A stretch of DNA of 64,000 nucleotides from Armigeres subalbatus (Eukaryota > Arthropoda > Insecta > Diptera > Culicidae), in the NCBI RefSeq assembly GCF_024139115.2, contig NC_085140.1, forward strand, positions 459,637,506-459,701,505, read 5' to 3'. The position numbers and the translations under genes are program-made. This document shows positions 35,606 to 45,812 of this stretch, piece after piece. Numbering within the stretch: the stretch's first letter is position 1; every line of letters begins with the position of its first letter. The notes beneath the pieces are model-generated. The model ran no database searches. It had not been told where the DNA came from and worked only from the letters and a program-made list of their open reading frames with translations.

Positions 35606-35715
35606 CAGGGCCGGATTTAGCCGGAAGGGGGGGCCCGGGGCCAACAGTTTGTGGTGGGCCCTAAATGTACAAAAAACGTTGGTTTTGGTACACAAGATTT
35701 GTACATCCGGTCCTG
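35606..35715. mobile_element. hAT-type miniature element, 110 bp
   Basis: The termini are CAGGGCCGGAT (35606-35616) and ATCCGGTCCTG (35705-35715), inverted with one mismatch. CGTCCACA is duplicated exactly at 35598-35605 and 35716-35723; eight bases is the hAT signature. The interior contains GGGGGGGCCCGGGGCC. It is far too short to code. Confidence 0.85.
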
Positions 35716-35723
35716 CGTCCACA

Positions 35724-36519
35724 TCCAATACAGGATAAGAACACGCAGAAGAATCTTGCAAGATTGAAACAACTATTCCGATTGTTGCATCAAACAACGC
35801 GGATATTGTTGTTTCAACCTTCAATGTTGTTGTTTCAACATGTGTCAAACAACGTGTCCTACAAGTGCACTACCAATCAAGCACTAATAATATGGCTTCA
35901 TCGTCGTTTTCTCCGAATTTTAAATTGCGGCTTATTAGCGTTCATATAAATGTTAAAAGGCTCTGACGGTCACATCATTTATCAGCGTGAATCCGGACAC
36001 AATGATACCTACATACTTATTAACAAATGTTGCCCCTTGAGATTTTTGTGGAAACGCAGAGGTAAACACGGTCTAAATAGCAGGAACGTAGAGTAAAAAA
36101 TGACAAAACAGATGCCCTTTTCAACATTGCTGAGCTTCTTGAGCAACCATCATCACCTTTCAAAATGGTTATTGAGAAAACAGGCAACATAGAACTTTTC
36201 AGTGTAAGAAAACAACTCATTTCTAGGGGTATTGATCATCTGACCACGTACTTAAAATCGATCCGGATCATACATGGCCTCGGCCTCGAACCGTGTATTG
36301 TGGCGTCAAATTGTTGATTCAGTGTTATCTGTTTAGATGTAGACTAAATTAATGAATGAAATGAATGAACATGGGTGTGACCAATGTTTTCAACTACGGG
36401 AAATGCTTTTCGGTACAGATTCAGCAAGAGGTGGAAATAGAACTACGGAGAAGGATAAATCACCCGTTTACACAATTTCGTAACACAAATATTCTGTTAT
36501 GTCACATTGTGTGTGTGCC
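35724..36519. other. No feature seen
   Basis: Non-repetitive AT-rich sequence with short overlapping frames on both strands, none convincing. Confidence 0.4.
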
Positions 36520-36528
36520 CAATTTGAC

Positions 36529-37481
36529 GGGGAAGGGTCATTTGGCCGAAACCCATTCGGCCGAAAGCCATTTGGCCGAATGCCACTAGGCCGAAAGTTG
36601 TTTGGCCGAATATACCATTTGGCCGAACAGACCATTAGGTCGAAAGTCATTTGGCCGAATGGGTCATTTGGCCGAAAGGGTCGTTTGGCCGAAAGGGTCA
36701 TTTGGCCGAATAGGCCATTTAGCCTAATAGTTTATTGAAAACTAAGAAGCGCGAAGTGAGTCGTCTCACTACTCACTTCGCGCTTTTCATTCTTTACAGC
36801 GAGAAGTGATAGATGAAGAGTGAGAAATGAGACGTCTCACTTCTCACTCCCCATTTTTCACTTCTGACTGTAAAAAAACGAGGAGCGCAAAGTGAGAAGT
36901 AAGACGTCTCACTACTCACTATTTACAGCGAGAACGTCTAATTTCTCATTCTTCATTTTTCTCTTCTCACTTTTGACAGCTAGAAGTAAGAAATGAGGAG
37001 TTAGTAGTGAGACGTCTCAATTCTCACTTCTCGCTGCCAAAAGTGAGAAGCGCGAAGTGAGTAGTGAGATGTCTCACTTCTCATTTCGCACTATTCACTT
37101 TTCACAGTGAGAAGTGAGAAGAGATACGTCTCACTTCTCACTCCTAATATCTCACTTCTTGCTGCTACAAATGAGAAGTGAGAAATGAGGAGTGAGAAGT
37201 GAGACGTCTCACTTCTCACTCCTGATTTATCACTTCTCACTGTCAAAAGTGAGAAGCGCGAAGTAAATTGTGAGACGACTCTTTCGGTCTAATGACCTAT
37301 TCGGCCAAATGACCCTTTCGGCCAAATAACTCATTCGGCCAAACGGCCCTTTCGGTCAAACGACTTTTTCGGCCAAATGACTTTCGGCCAGATGAGTTTC
37401 GGCCTAATGGCTTGTTCGGCGTAGTAGCATTCGGTCAAATGGCTTTCGGTCGAATGGGTTTCGGCCAAATGACCCTTCCCC
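36529..37481. mobile_element. Fold-back element, GGCCGAA family, copy 2 (best preserved)
   Basis: The ends are GGGGAAGGGTCATTTGGCCG and its exact complement. The inverted match runs more than 60 bases inward with a few substitutions (for example GGCCGAA against GACCGAA). The left arm (36529-36735) is a tandem array of TTTGGCCGAA units, and the right arm (37282-37481) is the inverse. The core (36745-37280) alternates GTGAGAAGTGAGACGTCTCA with its complement, giving many nested palindromes. CAATTTGAC at 36520-36528 and CAATTTTAC at 37482-37490 look like a 9-base target duplication with one mismatch. There is no transposase, and the frames here are repeat artefacts. Confidence 0.8.
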
Positions 37482-37490
37482 CAATTTTAC

Positions 37491-37904
37491 CCCTACTGGC
37501 TGGCAGTGATATTATGGACGAAAGCTGTATGTATTACAGTCTGATTTAGGTCTGAAGTAAGAAAGCGCAGATCTAGTGACCAAGGATCATAATGCCACTC
37601 ACTTTCACGCTGATTTTCGCATCATTTTACGGGAAAGAAAAAAAGGTCTGATGAGAGATAACCATAAGCCACTCTTTAAAGGGGGAGGGAGGTGATTTTA
37701 AAAAGTCTACGTAGACTTTTATTTTTTTTTGGATAACTATTAATACAGCACCTGGACTAGAGGGTACAGGAGCATCACACCGAAAGCCATTGTAGCCAGC
37801 GGTGGTGGCGTGGATCGGCGTCGCAGAATTATTGCATTCATTCCTTTGAAGGTCATGAATAGATAAAAATCGTTCTGATTTTCCAATCCACGTATCCAGC
37901 CCAG
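37491..37904. other. No feature seen
   Basis: Non-repetitive; a 96-residue minus-strand frame (37917-37627) begins inside a SINE fragment and is not supported. Confidence 0.35.
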
Positions 37905-37974
37905 TCACCGTCAGCATGGTCTTGCTTTGTAGCTGTGCATACTATCGCACGGCTAAGGAAGGCCCCTTTCTTCA
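37905..37974 (-). mobile_element. SINE 5' fragment
   Basis: Read on the minus strand: AAGGGGCCTTCCTTAGCCGT, GCGATAGTATGCAC, then AAAGCAAGACCATGCTGACG. This is the tRNA-like head of the SINE at 38643-38939. Sequence beyond the head diverges, so only about 70 bases are secure. Confidence 0.65.
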
Positions 37975-38630
37975 TTTGCCTTAATTGATGCTCGTCTTCC
38001 TTTTCGACTTCATCTTTATTCATATCTTGCATATTTCTTAGCACCACTTGCTTCGACGAACTCGCAACTGATCCTGTTTCTTGGTGGACACGGGAAAACT
38101 TCCCAAACTTCCCATTTTTTTTCAGTTCGCTCACATATTACGTTACGGCATACGTAATATTGTTTAACCTGACGACTAGGTCGTATCTAATTATTTAGTA
38201 TTGAAAGTAACTACAATAGGATATGTATAGTTCAAATTACAAATTCAACTTATTATTATTAGTATCGATCTAATTGGGGATGATACAATCAAGGATCAGA
38301 AGACTCAAATGTGAATCCCCAGAAGCTGTTTTTGTCTTGTTTCAATTTTATTCGTCCTTAATACTCTGCAACATCATTTCAAATTTAGATGGCAAATTGA
38401 CCCAATGCAAAATGTTGTTTCATGCTTGTATTCTGGCTGTGAACTCTTTTCCATAGCCCATAAATGGGTTCTCGAATACTAATCAAAGATGTTGGAATTT
38501 TCTCAATTCTACAGAGCATCGGCTGATACTGATATTGGATTTACGGTCAACGGATGAAACCAAATGGAATAAGACATTAAAAATTTTGCGTTCTATCACC
38601 ATCTTCTCTTGAAATTTATGTTCAGGCAGA
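37975..38630. other. No feature seen
   Basis: Short frames on both strands without recognisable content; no repeats noted. Confidence 0.35.
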
Positions 38631-38642
38631 AACAAAATCACT

Positions 38643-38939
38643 TCTTCTTCTTCTTCTTATTGGCATTACATCCTCACACTGGGACAGAGCCGCCTCGCAG
38701 CTTAGTGTTCATTAAGCACTTCCACAGTTATTAACTGCGAGGTTTCTAAGCCTGGTTACCATTTTTGCATTCGTTTATCATGAGGCTACCACGATGATAC
38801 TTTTATGCCCAGGGAAGTAGAGACAATTTCCAATCCGAAAATTGCCTAGACCGGCACCGGGAATCGTACCCAGCCACCCTCAGCCTGGTCTTGCTTTGTA
38901 ACCGCGCGTCTTACCGCACAGCTAAGGAGGGCCCCTTAC
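38643..38939 (-). mobile_element. Full-length tRNA-derived SINE (Feilai-like)
   Basis: On the minus strand the element begins GGGGCCCTCCTTAGCTGTGC, carries a box A-like segment (TAGCTGTGCGGTAAGACGCG) and a box B (GGGTACGATTCCC), and ends with repeated AAG. The target duplication AACAAAATCACT is exact at 38631-38642 and 38940-38951. Length is 297 bases. Box B differs from GGTTCRANNCC at one position (GGTACGATTCC), which may weaken transcription by RNA polymerase III. The family name is from memory of Aedes SINEs. Confidence 0.85.
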
Positions 38940-38951
38940 AACAAAATCACT

Positions 38952-39570
38952 ATTAATATTAAATTGGAATTCGATTATGAATATTTTTTTAAAACTGTGA
39001 TTTGCCTGACCATAAATCCAATTTCCAGTTTTCAGAATGCAGTCGTTCGAAACTTTGTAGAATTATCAATTGTTATGTCTGGATGATTATCTATACAAAA
39101 TTACTGGCTTGGTAGATTATTTGACAGCTTCAAAAATTGTTATCCGTACAATGGAAAAAAACGAACGAATTCATTTTTCAAAAAAACCTGTGACCCTTTT
39201 TCCACGCAAAAAAAAAATCAAACTTCACCGAAGCATAAATTTAAATCAGTATCCGAAAGCGTGAAACTGAAAAAAACGAATTTTTCCCTCCATCCGCCGC
39301 ACACCCCTCCGCCCTACCTGCCATCATCCTCCCTTTCCCGAAATTGCGTAACGTAATGCGTTTCGCTCGATTGTCGAAATTCCGATTTTGCTTCTTTGTT
39401 CTCTCCTCCGAAAGGAGCACAAAGGTAAGCGCATACCTTGATTTTGGCACTATTATTCCTCCTTGTATACCTCCGAGATGCAGGCCAGACGAAATTAGGA
39501 TGCTGGATCCTTGGCTAGACGATGCACACGCAAGGATCCTTTATCTTCGGAGGGTCGTCGTGCTGGCGCG
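38952..39570. other. No gene recognised; donor-like site
   Basis: A GC-richer block at 39280-39570 contains ACAAAG|GTAAGCG near 39424, a fair plus-strand donor, but no coding frame before it that I can support. Confidence 0.3.
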
Positions 39571-39620
39571 TTTTTTTTTGTCTACCCTACACCTTATTTT
39601 TCTATTATAGGTGAGTTTTT
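39571..39620 (+). promoter_or_regulatory. Candidate recursive splice site
   Basis: A long pyrimidine-rich run (TTTTTTTTTGTCTACCC through TTATTTTTCTATTATAG) ends at AG 39609-39610 and is followed at once by GTGAGTTTTTTTGCC. An acceptor fused to a donor with a zero-length exon is the definition of a recursive splice site in long insect introns. A plus-strand host transcript has not been demonstrated, so this remains a prediction. Confidence 0.35.
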
Positions 39621-40789
39621 TTGCCTTTCAACATCAAAAAACTTTTCGAAATTGGCGGTGGAATAGGAACTGGAAGCAAGTGAGGCGTTCGGGATAGGGA
39701 TTCGTATGTTGGTATGAGTTTCACAGAATGTAAATGCGTATTGCATACACCGATTTTGCTAAAAAAAAGTTGAGACAAGGCAAAACGAAAAATCTAATAA
39801 TGCATTTAGGGAGACGGATTTTCGAAAAAATAAAACCAAATTTTGGTAGCACAAGTTTTTCTCACGGTTTGGTGTATGAAAAGAAGTTTTTCTTCTTCGG
39901 TTCTTACGGTCGTTGGAGTTTTCTTGTGCAATCACCGGTAAGGAGAGTATAGAAAATTTGCCAAGTTATTTATTTAGATGGCACAAATCCAACGCTCAAC
40001 ATTTTTAACGAGTTTTTTGTCAGCTTTTTTTTTACCGGAGAGGATGTTTAATTATGGATTGAAGTAATTTGATTTATTGGTATGTGCCTGGGTACATTTT
40101 TCAAAAAAGAATGCAATCCCAATCGGTTGTCGCAATCTCTGACAGGGTATTTAAATTTGATTCAGCAGAGGTTCGGGAAATTTGATTTGGTGTTTGAAAT
40201 AAAAGGGAGAAGGTGACACCAAAAGGATTTGGAGAAGAGAATAGATTTAGTTTTCGGAAAAAGCGCGAAAAATTTGTAACGAACTTTTTTGATCGTTGCA
40301 TGGGACGGTGTAGAAAAAAAATGTTACGGAGGAAAATCCGTTGAGATTTCTAACGATTTTTTTATGACTCACACGGTTAATCATGTGTCCCAATGCTAGC
40401 GAGTTAAATGTATGAAACCGATATCACAACGATTTCAACGGTTTTGTTCCAAGACAGTCATATAGTGGAATAATCAAATAGGGTTACTTCTCTTTGAATT
40501 AATAACTTGCACTACTAAGGTGGCTCACTTTTTGAATTGTTTGATGAGCCGTCTTCTTATTCCGTTCTATTTGATGCCCTGGTGCTCTGGACAAAATTTC
40601 AGTCAAACCATCGAAATATATTCCTTTGAAGCTAGATGAACCATTTACTACGAGGATATAGGATTCTCATTTTGTTTTTGTAGAATATCATACATATTGT
40701 TATCCTGAAAGTTGGGAAAGATTAGCGTATAGCCCAAAAGTAATTATGTAGCATAATCATTTTAGAAGACACTGAATGAGTAAATAATG
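39621..40789. other. No feature seen
   Basis: AT-rich, no repeats or frames that I can support. Confidence 0.35.
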
Positions 40790-42670
40790 CCATTTAGCTT
40801 CAAATTATTGAATATCAATGTTTCTCCATACATTTTTCCATTAAAATTTCTAATAAGCAAATGTAGACCGATTTGGCTGAAGTTTTGTCCAGAGTAGTAG
40901 GAAAAGTCGAAAATCGAGTTTTTGATGCCAAATGACTTAGAAATGCATGAAACGTCGAGATCTGACGGTATTTAAAAAAAATAGAAAAAAATTGATTTAT
41001 TCTCTTTGAACATTTTTGGGACATTTTTCAGATGATGGAATTTTTTTTTAATGGAATTTTAACACCGGACGATACACAAACGTTTTCGTAGCCAAAAATA
41101 TCCCCCTATGTAAAATTTGAGCTAAATCGGACATGATTTAGGGGGGCTCAAAAATAATCAAAACTTTATTTTTTCTCTCACAAGGTGGAATTTTTTTATG
41201 CCAAAGGATTTAAAATGCATGAAATTTTGAGAATTGTTTTTTTGAGAAAAAATCAATTGTTTTGGGACTTAGAAAAAATCTCTTATGGCGAAAACACAAA
41301 CATTTCTTAAGTCCCAAAATATGCCCCAATGCAAAGGTTTATTTTTTACGTGGTTATTATTACGCGGTACCGCATGAATTCAAAACACAACGTGTAAAGA
41401 TCGAGTTAAAAAAAAACAAAATTTAGATAGCAAGATTTTGAGCACCCCTAAATAATGTCCGATGGAGCTCAAATTTAGCATAGAGGCATATTTTAGGGCT
41501 TAGGAAATGTTTGCGTAACGTAACGTTTTTAAATTCGATGATATTCAATCATTGTTTTCGCCACACGAATTTTTTTTAAATCTCGAAACAGTCGATTTTT
41601 TTTCAAAAAAATTATTCTCAAAGTTTCATGCATTTTGAGTCCTTTGGCATCAAAAAACAAAAAAATATTTCCCCCTTGTGAGAAAAAAAAAGTTTCAATT
41701 AATTCTGAGCACCCCTTAATCATGTCCAGTAGGTGGATATTTTTGGCTACGAAAACGTTTGCGTATCGTCCGGAGTAGAAATTAGATGAAAAAAAATTTC
41801 CCATATGAGCATGAGCATGATGACCGTGCATTTCGTAGTTGCTACTCCGTGATCGACCAGAACAATCGCAATTGCACAGGGAACCAATGGATGGAAGCAT
41901 GGGACTTGCTCTCCAACCTCAATGTGCACAGTCCGAGAGCTCTAGTATTTTGGATGGTCGATAACAGCGCTGGTCACATCCTCACGGTCATTGGGCAAGC
42001 AATTGATGATGCGGTTACTCGCCCACTGCAAGCCGAGAGCACCTCTGCACTCGCCACGAGTTCCTGCGGAATTTTAATGGAATCTGGGGCAGAGAGGTTC
42101 GTCTTGGTTAACGGGTTGCCAATGTGATAGGAATGAAAGGGTGGTGTATATTTTAATTGGATGCCGAAACGAGCTTTTTTGCGCATTTTGAATTCTAACA
42201 GTTACCTGCTAGAACTAATCAAGTTGTGTAGGTGTAGGGATAGAAGATGGAAACGATATAAAAGCCCATTTCCTGTTCTAGCGATTGCTAGAACATGAGA
42301 AATATATGAAAAGATACAAAGTAGAAGGAATGGAACGGGCCTGGGATTGAACCCACGACCATATGACCACCAAACCCGTTTCGATGAAAAAAAAATTCCG
42401 ATATGTCCCAAAAATGTTCTAAGAGAAAAAAAACTATTTGTTCAATTTTTTTTTTAAACAACATCAGATCTCGACATTTCATGCATTTCTAGTCATTTGG
42501 CATCAAAACAAAAATTCAATTTTCGACTTTTTTTTTGTCCTTTGGTTCCTTGGGAAAATTTTCATGGGTAAAAATTTAAAAACTTTGATGAATTTTAGGC
42601 ACCTCTAAATCATGTCCGATTGAGCTCAAATTTTGCATGGGGTCATATTTTGGGGTAATGAAACTTGTGA
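40790..42670. repeat. Large palindrome built from a diverged tandem unit
   Basis: The inner arms are 41066-41345 and about 41480-41776 (CCGGACGATACACAAACGTT against AACGTTTGCGTATCGTCCGG as extremes with mismatches; TAGCCAAAAATATCC against GGATATTTTTGGCTA). Outer arms: 40880-41035 pairs with 42400-42545 (ATGCCAAATGACTTAGAAAT against ATTTCTAGTCATTTGGCAT). Within each half, words such as GAGCTCAAATTTnGCAT and ATCATGTCCGATnGAG recur about every 220-250 bases, so the arms are tandem repeats in opposite sense. The centre lies near 41410. The right arm is interrupted at 41808-42382 by a retroposon. Confidence 0.7.
41808..42382 (-). mobile_element. Composite retroposon with tRNA-like head, 575 bp
   Basis: The element is flanked by a 23-base target duplication with two mismatches (41785-41807 and 42383-42405; core GATGAAAAAAAA). 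On the minus strand it starts GAAACGGGTTTGGTGGTCAT, has a perfect box B-like GGTTCAATCCC, and ends in CATCATGCTCATGCTCAT, a short tail of CATGCT-like words. The last 103 bases match the truncated copy at 27055-27157. The head-to-box-B spacing is shorter than in a normal tRNA. A 113-residue plus-strand frame across it is antisense and is not called. Confidence 0.65.
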
Positions 42671-43136
42671 CGCTTGGCCCCAGCGTATTCGGAAGTCGGT
42701 ACTCGGGACGGTGCCCGAAGAAACCTATCGATCGGGTTTGTAGAATTCTAACTGAAGAGACCAAGCCGGATTGAAGCAAGTGATGGGGAAGAAGTTAATT
42801 TGTTCTGAATGCAAGAAAGAAGGATACAAACAAGTGGCCCGGACAGGAGAAAGCAAAGGAGCAAGAAGGAAAACCACGAATCGAAAACAAACGTAGCAGA
42901 TACTAATAAGATAATCTGTTTCGTAAGGGACAACCGATTCAATGGATTATGGATTCTATGGCGCCGCCATTTCGGTCACAGAAAACAGCCTGAACCCTAC
43001 TAGCCACTGTTATTTTTTTTAACAATTCTGTATAAGAACCTAACAAAACCTGCATGCAAAATTGTTAGATTTTTTTTTACAAAAAATGTAAGTTCAAAAA
43101 CAAATATTGTAAGAAAAGCTCAAAGAACGGGGGTCC
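42671..43136. other. No feature seen
   Basis: Overlapping short frames on both strands between 42748 and 43003 show no domain. Confidence 0.35.
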
Positions 43137-43400
43137 TTTGTAGCTTAGTTTGTTTAAGAACCAGTCTAGTGTACTGAGTGTCGTGGGTTCTAGTGGTATC
43201 GATGAAAAGTAGTTACCTCCAATACATTTTTCAAATCAGAATCTTTCACATAATGTACATAAGGACTGTTCGTTGGGGTCGTGGGATCAAACCCCACCGA
43301 AGGGGCAGTTACCCTCCAATACCTTTTCCGAACTAAATCTATCACATGTTGTACATATGCATAATCAAGTTTCAGACATAGTAAATTGAGATTGTTATAA
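43137..43400 (+). mobile_element. SINE-like dimer, tRNA-related
   Basis: TTGTAGCTTAGTTTGTTTAA (box A-like) and GTCGTGGGTTCTAG (box B-like) begin a unit that continues GTAGTTACCTCCAATACATT and TTTCACATAATGTACAT. A second unit follows with GTCGTGGGATCAAACCCCAC, CAGTTACCCTCCAATACC and CTATCACATGTTGTACAT. The two are diverged tandem copies. Target duplications were not found. Confidence 0.5.
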
Positions 43401-43794
43401 ATATCGCAAATTTCTGAGTTAGAATTGTTTCGTTGATAATTGTATTTCATGTCTCGAAGGCCAGATAATATATTCAACGAAACAAAACAGATTTCTAAAA
43501 AGATTAATGGTTAAAAAACATCGACAATACAATGTGTCCTCTTTATAAACTGAACAGTCCTTATTCACTTCTGAGTTTTCAGAACATTGTAAAGGAAAGC
43601 TTGCAAAATGGTAAGGTCTTATACAATATTTGTATGAGAATCTAGCATTTTCGCATATGCCCAGCTCTTGTACAGGTTTTGGTTATACAGAACTGCTAGA
43701 AAATCACCGATTCGATGAACTGCTGTTAAGTAAAATCGTGTCGAGAAACAGATGACGATTGTATGATCTGTTTGCCATAAGAGATTTTCGTCTA

Positions 43795-43950
43795 TATGAC
43801 CCGTTCGGCCTAATAGTTCATTCTGCCAAACGACTATTTCAACCAAACGACATTTTCGGCAAAATAACATTTTCGGCCAAATGACATTTTCGGCCAAATT
43901 ACGTTTTCGGCTAAACGACTTTTTTGGCCAAATAATCAGTACGGATAAAC
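43795..43950. repeat. Solitary right arm of a GGCCGAA fold-back element
   Basis: Units such as ATTTTCGGCCAAATGACATT run for about 150 bases in the right-arm sense only, and no left arm precedes them. It may belong with the left arm and core at 44524-45290, with the two in the wrong order for a single simple insertion. Confidence 0.65.
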
Positions 43951-44069
43951 TATATTTTTCTCCAACTCTTTTTTGGCCTATTCTCGGCTCCGGTGCGACA
44001 ACAATGGGGTGTATCAGAAATTAGAACAAGCGATTCCTGACGATCTGTAAAGGGAGTTCGAATCCAAAA

Positions 44070-44510
44070 ACCCAGGTTAATCCACCTAGCGTTGGTGGTG
44101 CCTTTCTCGCATTTAGTTAAGACGCCAACCTTATATGGGGTTTATATGGTCCGATGTACCATTTTTTTCATAACTTTCAAACGCAATGACCGATCGTTAT
44201 AAAATTCAATAGTGATCAACAAGGCTTTGTCCCCTGTCGAATGGAACTTGTTGCGAGAAAATCGATTAAGGATTTCAATACGAAAAGTTGTCTAATGTTT
44301 TTCTTAGCTTTTGTGCACACACATACACACACACATACACACATACATACACACGGACAGACAGACATGTGCTCAGCTCGTCGAGCTGAGTCGATTGGTA
44401 TATAATACTATGGGTCTCAGAGGCTTCTATAAAAAAGTTCGTTTTCGGAGTGAAATGATAGCCTTTCGGTACAACTTAGTTGTACGAGAAAGGCAAAAAA
44501 ACATTCCATA
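44070..44510. repeat. Interspersed repeat with GCCTTTCTCG ends and CA microsatellite
   Basis: It starts near AGGTTAATCCACCTAGCG / GGTGCCTTTCTCGC and ends GTACGAGAAAGGC, so GCCTTTCTCG is inverted at the two ends. A CA/TACA/GACA microsatellite lies at 44313-44368, followed by CAGCTCGTCGAGCTG, a perfect 15-base palindrome around one base. The left end recurs at 32185-32230. It has the form of a TIR element without coding capacity. Confidence 0.6.
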
Positions 44511-44523
44511 CACTCTTCAGCAG

Positions 44524-45290
44524 AGGGAAGGACCGTTTGGCCGACCGGGTCATACGACCGAATAGCTCATTTGGCCGAAAAGATTATTCGGCCGAATGTG
44601 TCACTAAGCCAAATTGGTCATTTGACGTGTCATTTCTCACTTCTAACAGCAAAAATTGAGAGTAGTAAGGAATGATTGATGAGAAGAGAGGCGTCTTCCT
44701 TCTTACTTCGTTCTTCTCACTTTCATAGTGAGAAGTGAGAAGTGAGACGTATCACTTTTCACTTATTATTTCTCACTAATCACTGCATGAAAAAGAAATA
44801 AAAATTACAACATGATGTGTGTGAAAAAAGGCGTGAGAAATAAAGAGTGAAAAGTGAGAATTTACAACTTCTCATTGTAAGGAGTGCGAAGTGAGAAATC
44901 GGGAGTGAGCTGAGATATCTCACTTACAATTTCTCACTCATCATTTCTCATTTCTTACTGTAGAAAGCGAGAAGTACAAGGTGAAAAGTGAGAAATGAGA
45001 GTGAGAATTGAAGTGAGACGTCTTACTACTCACTTAGCACTTCTCAATGTCCACAGGTAGAAGTGAGAATCGAGGAGTGAGATGTTAGAAGTGAAACGTC
45101 TTTTTTCTAACTTCGCACTCCTCACTTCTCACAGTGAGAAGTGAAAGTAAGATATGAGGATTGAGAAGTAAGATATCTCACTTGTCACTCATAATTTCTT
45201 ACTTCTCATTTGTCATATCTCATTTCGCACTTCTCCGTTTTCGCAGTGAGAAGTAAAAAGTGAGATATGAGGAGTGAGAAGTAAGAATCG
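44524..45290. mobile_element. Fold-back element, GGCCGAA family, copy 3, lacking its right arm
   Basis: The left terminus AGGGAAGGACCGTTTGGCCG at about 44524 matches the consensus end of copy 2. A short left arm (to about 44640) is followed by a long GTGAGAAG/CTTCTCAC core (44640-45290) with repeated inverted pairs. The sequence changes abruptly to unrelated DNA after 45290, where the inverse arm should be. Confidence 0.65.
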
Positions 45291-45299
45291 TCTAGCTAC

Positions 45300-45550
45300 T
45301 GATCCAGCACTTGGTTCAAAAATGTTCAGCGCGTCACATCTGGTCAGTCAGTTCTGTTGGAATTCGATAGATGACTTTTACCAGTACCAGAACGTAACCA
45401 TTTCGGTGTGGATACAACCAATACAACAATGCTGAAGTTAAGACAGAGGTTTCCGCCAGGAATTGTATGTTTTCCTCCCATTAAGGATGAAAGTGAGAAC
45501 GACTGCCAATCTGGAAGGAACTCGATGGTTGACGATGGACCGAAGCCGAG
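45300..45550. other. GC-richer segment interrupted by a tiny retroinsertion
   Basis: A minus-strand frame here (GFGPSSTIEFLPDWQSFSL and following) reads like real protein, and its run of asparagines comes only from the 60-base insertion at 45563-45622. The parent sequence is not recognised. Confidence 0.3.
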
Positions 45551-45562
45551 GTACACGAAGTT

Positions 45563-45622
45563 ATTATTATTATTATTTATCTTTATTAACGAGATTTTCG
45601 GCCTTTGGCCGGCTCCTCTCGT
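45563..45622 (-). mobile_element. 60-bp LINE 3'-end insertion with 12-bp target duplication
   Basis: GTACACGAAGTT occurs at 45551-45562 and 45623-45634. On the minus strand the insert reads GAGAGGAGCCGGCCAAAGGC through GATAAATAATAATAATAATAA, that is, a LINE 3' end with an (AAT)n tail. The RTE relic at 48971 has a similar (AAT)n 3' tail but different unique sequence. Confidence 0.8.
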
Positions 45623-45812
45623 GTACACGAAGTTGATTATTACATCATAACAGTAGTAGTAGCTAATTCCAGGTTTATTTTTGTACGTACAGTTATAAAA
45701 TGTTAAATGTTAAAGTGAGACTGTACCATTATTTGTTACACTTTGAATGTTCTGCGTCTGGAATCGAAGTCGAAAGCGTCTAAGTTTTTTTTTTCAATTT
45801 ATTTTTATAATG

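Noticed and set aside
36468..36738. Open frames on both strands rich in RPN and FGR motifs
   Set aside because: They are direct translations of the GGCCGAA array.
38870..38935. Possible tRNA gene on the minus strand
   Set aside because: Boxes A and B are present but the segment is the head of a 297-base SINE with target duplication, and no full cloverleaf is seen.
41529..42186. Frames of 70-123 residues on both strands
   Set aside because: They span the palindrome arm and the composite retroposon; no protein family is recognisable and the frames cross element boundaries.
44311..44565. 84-residue frame beginning with HTH repeats
   Set aside because: It is a translation of the CA/TACA microsatellite and the surrounding interspersed repeat.
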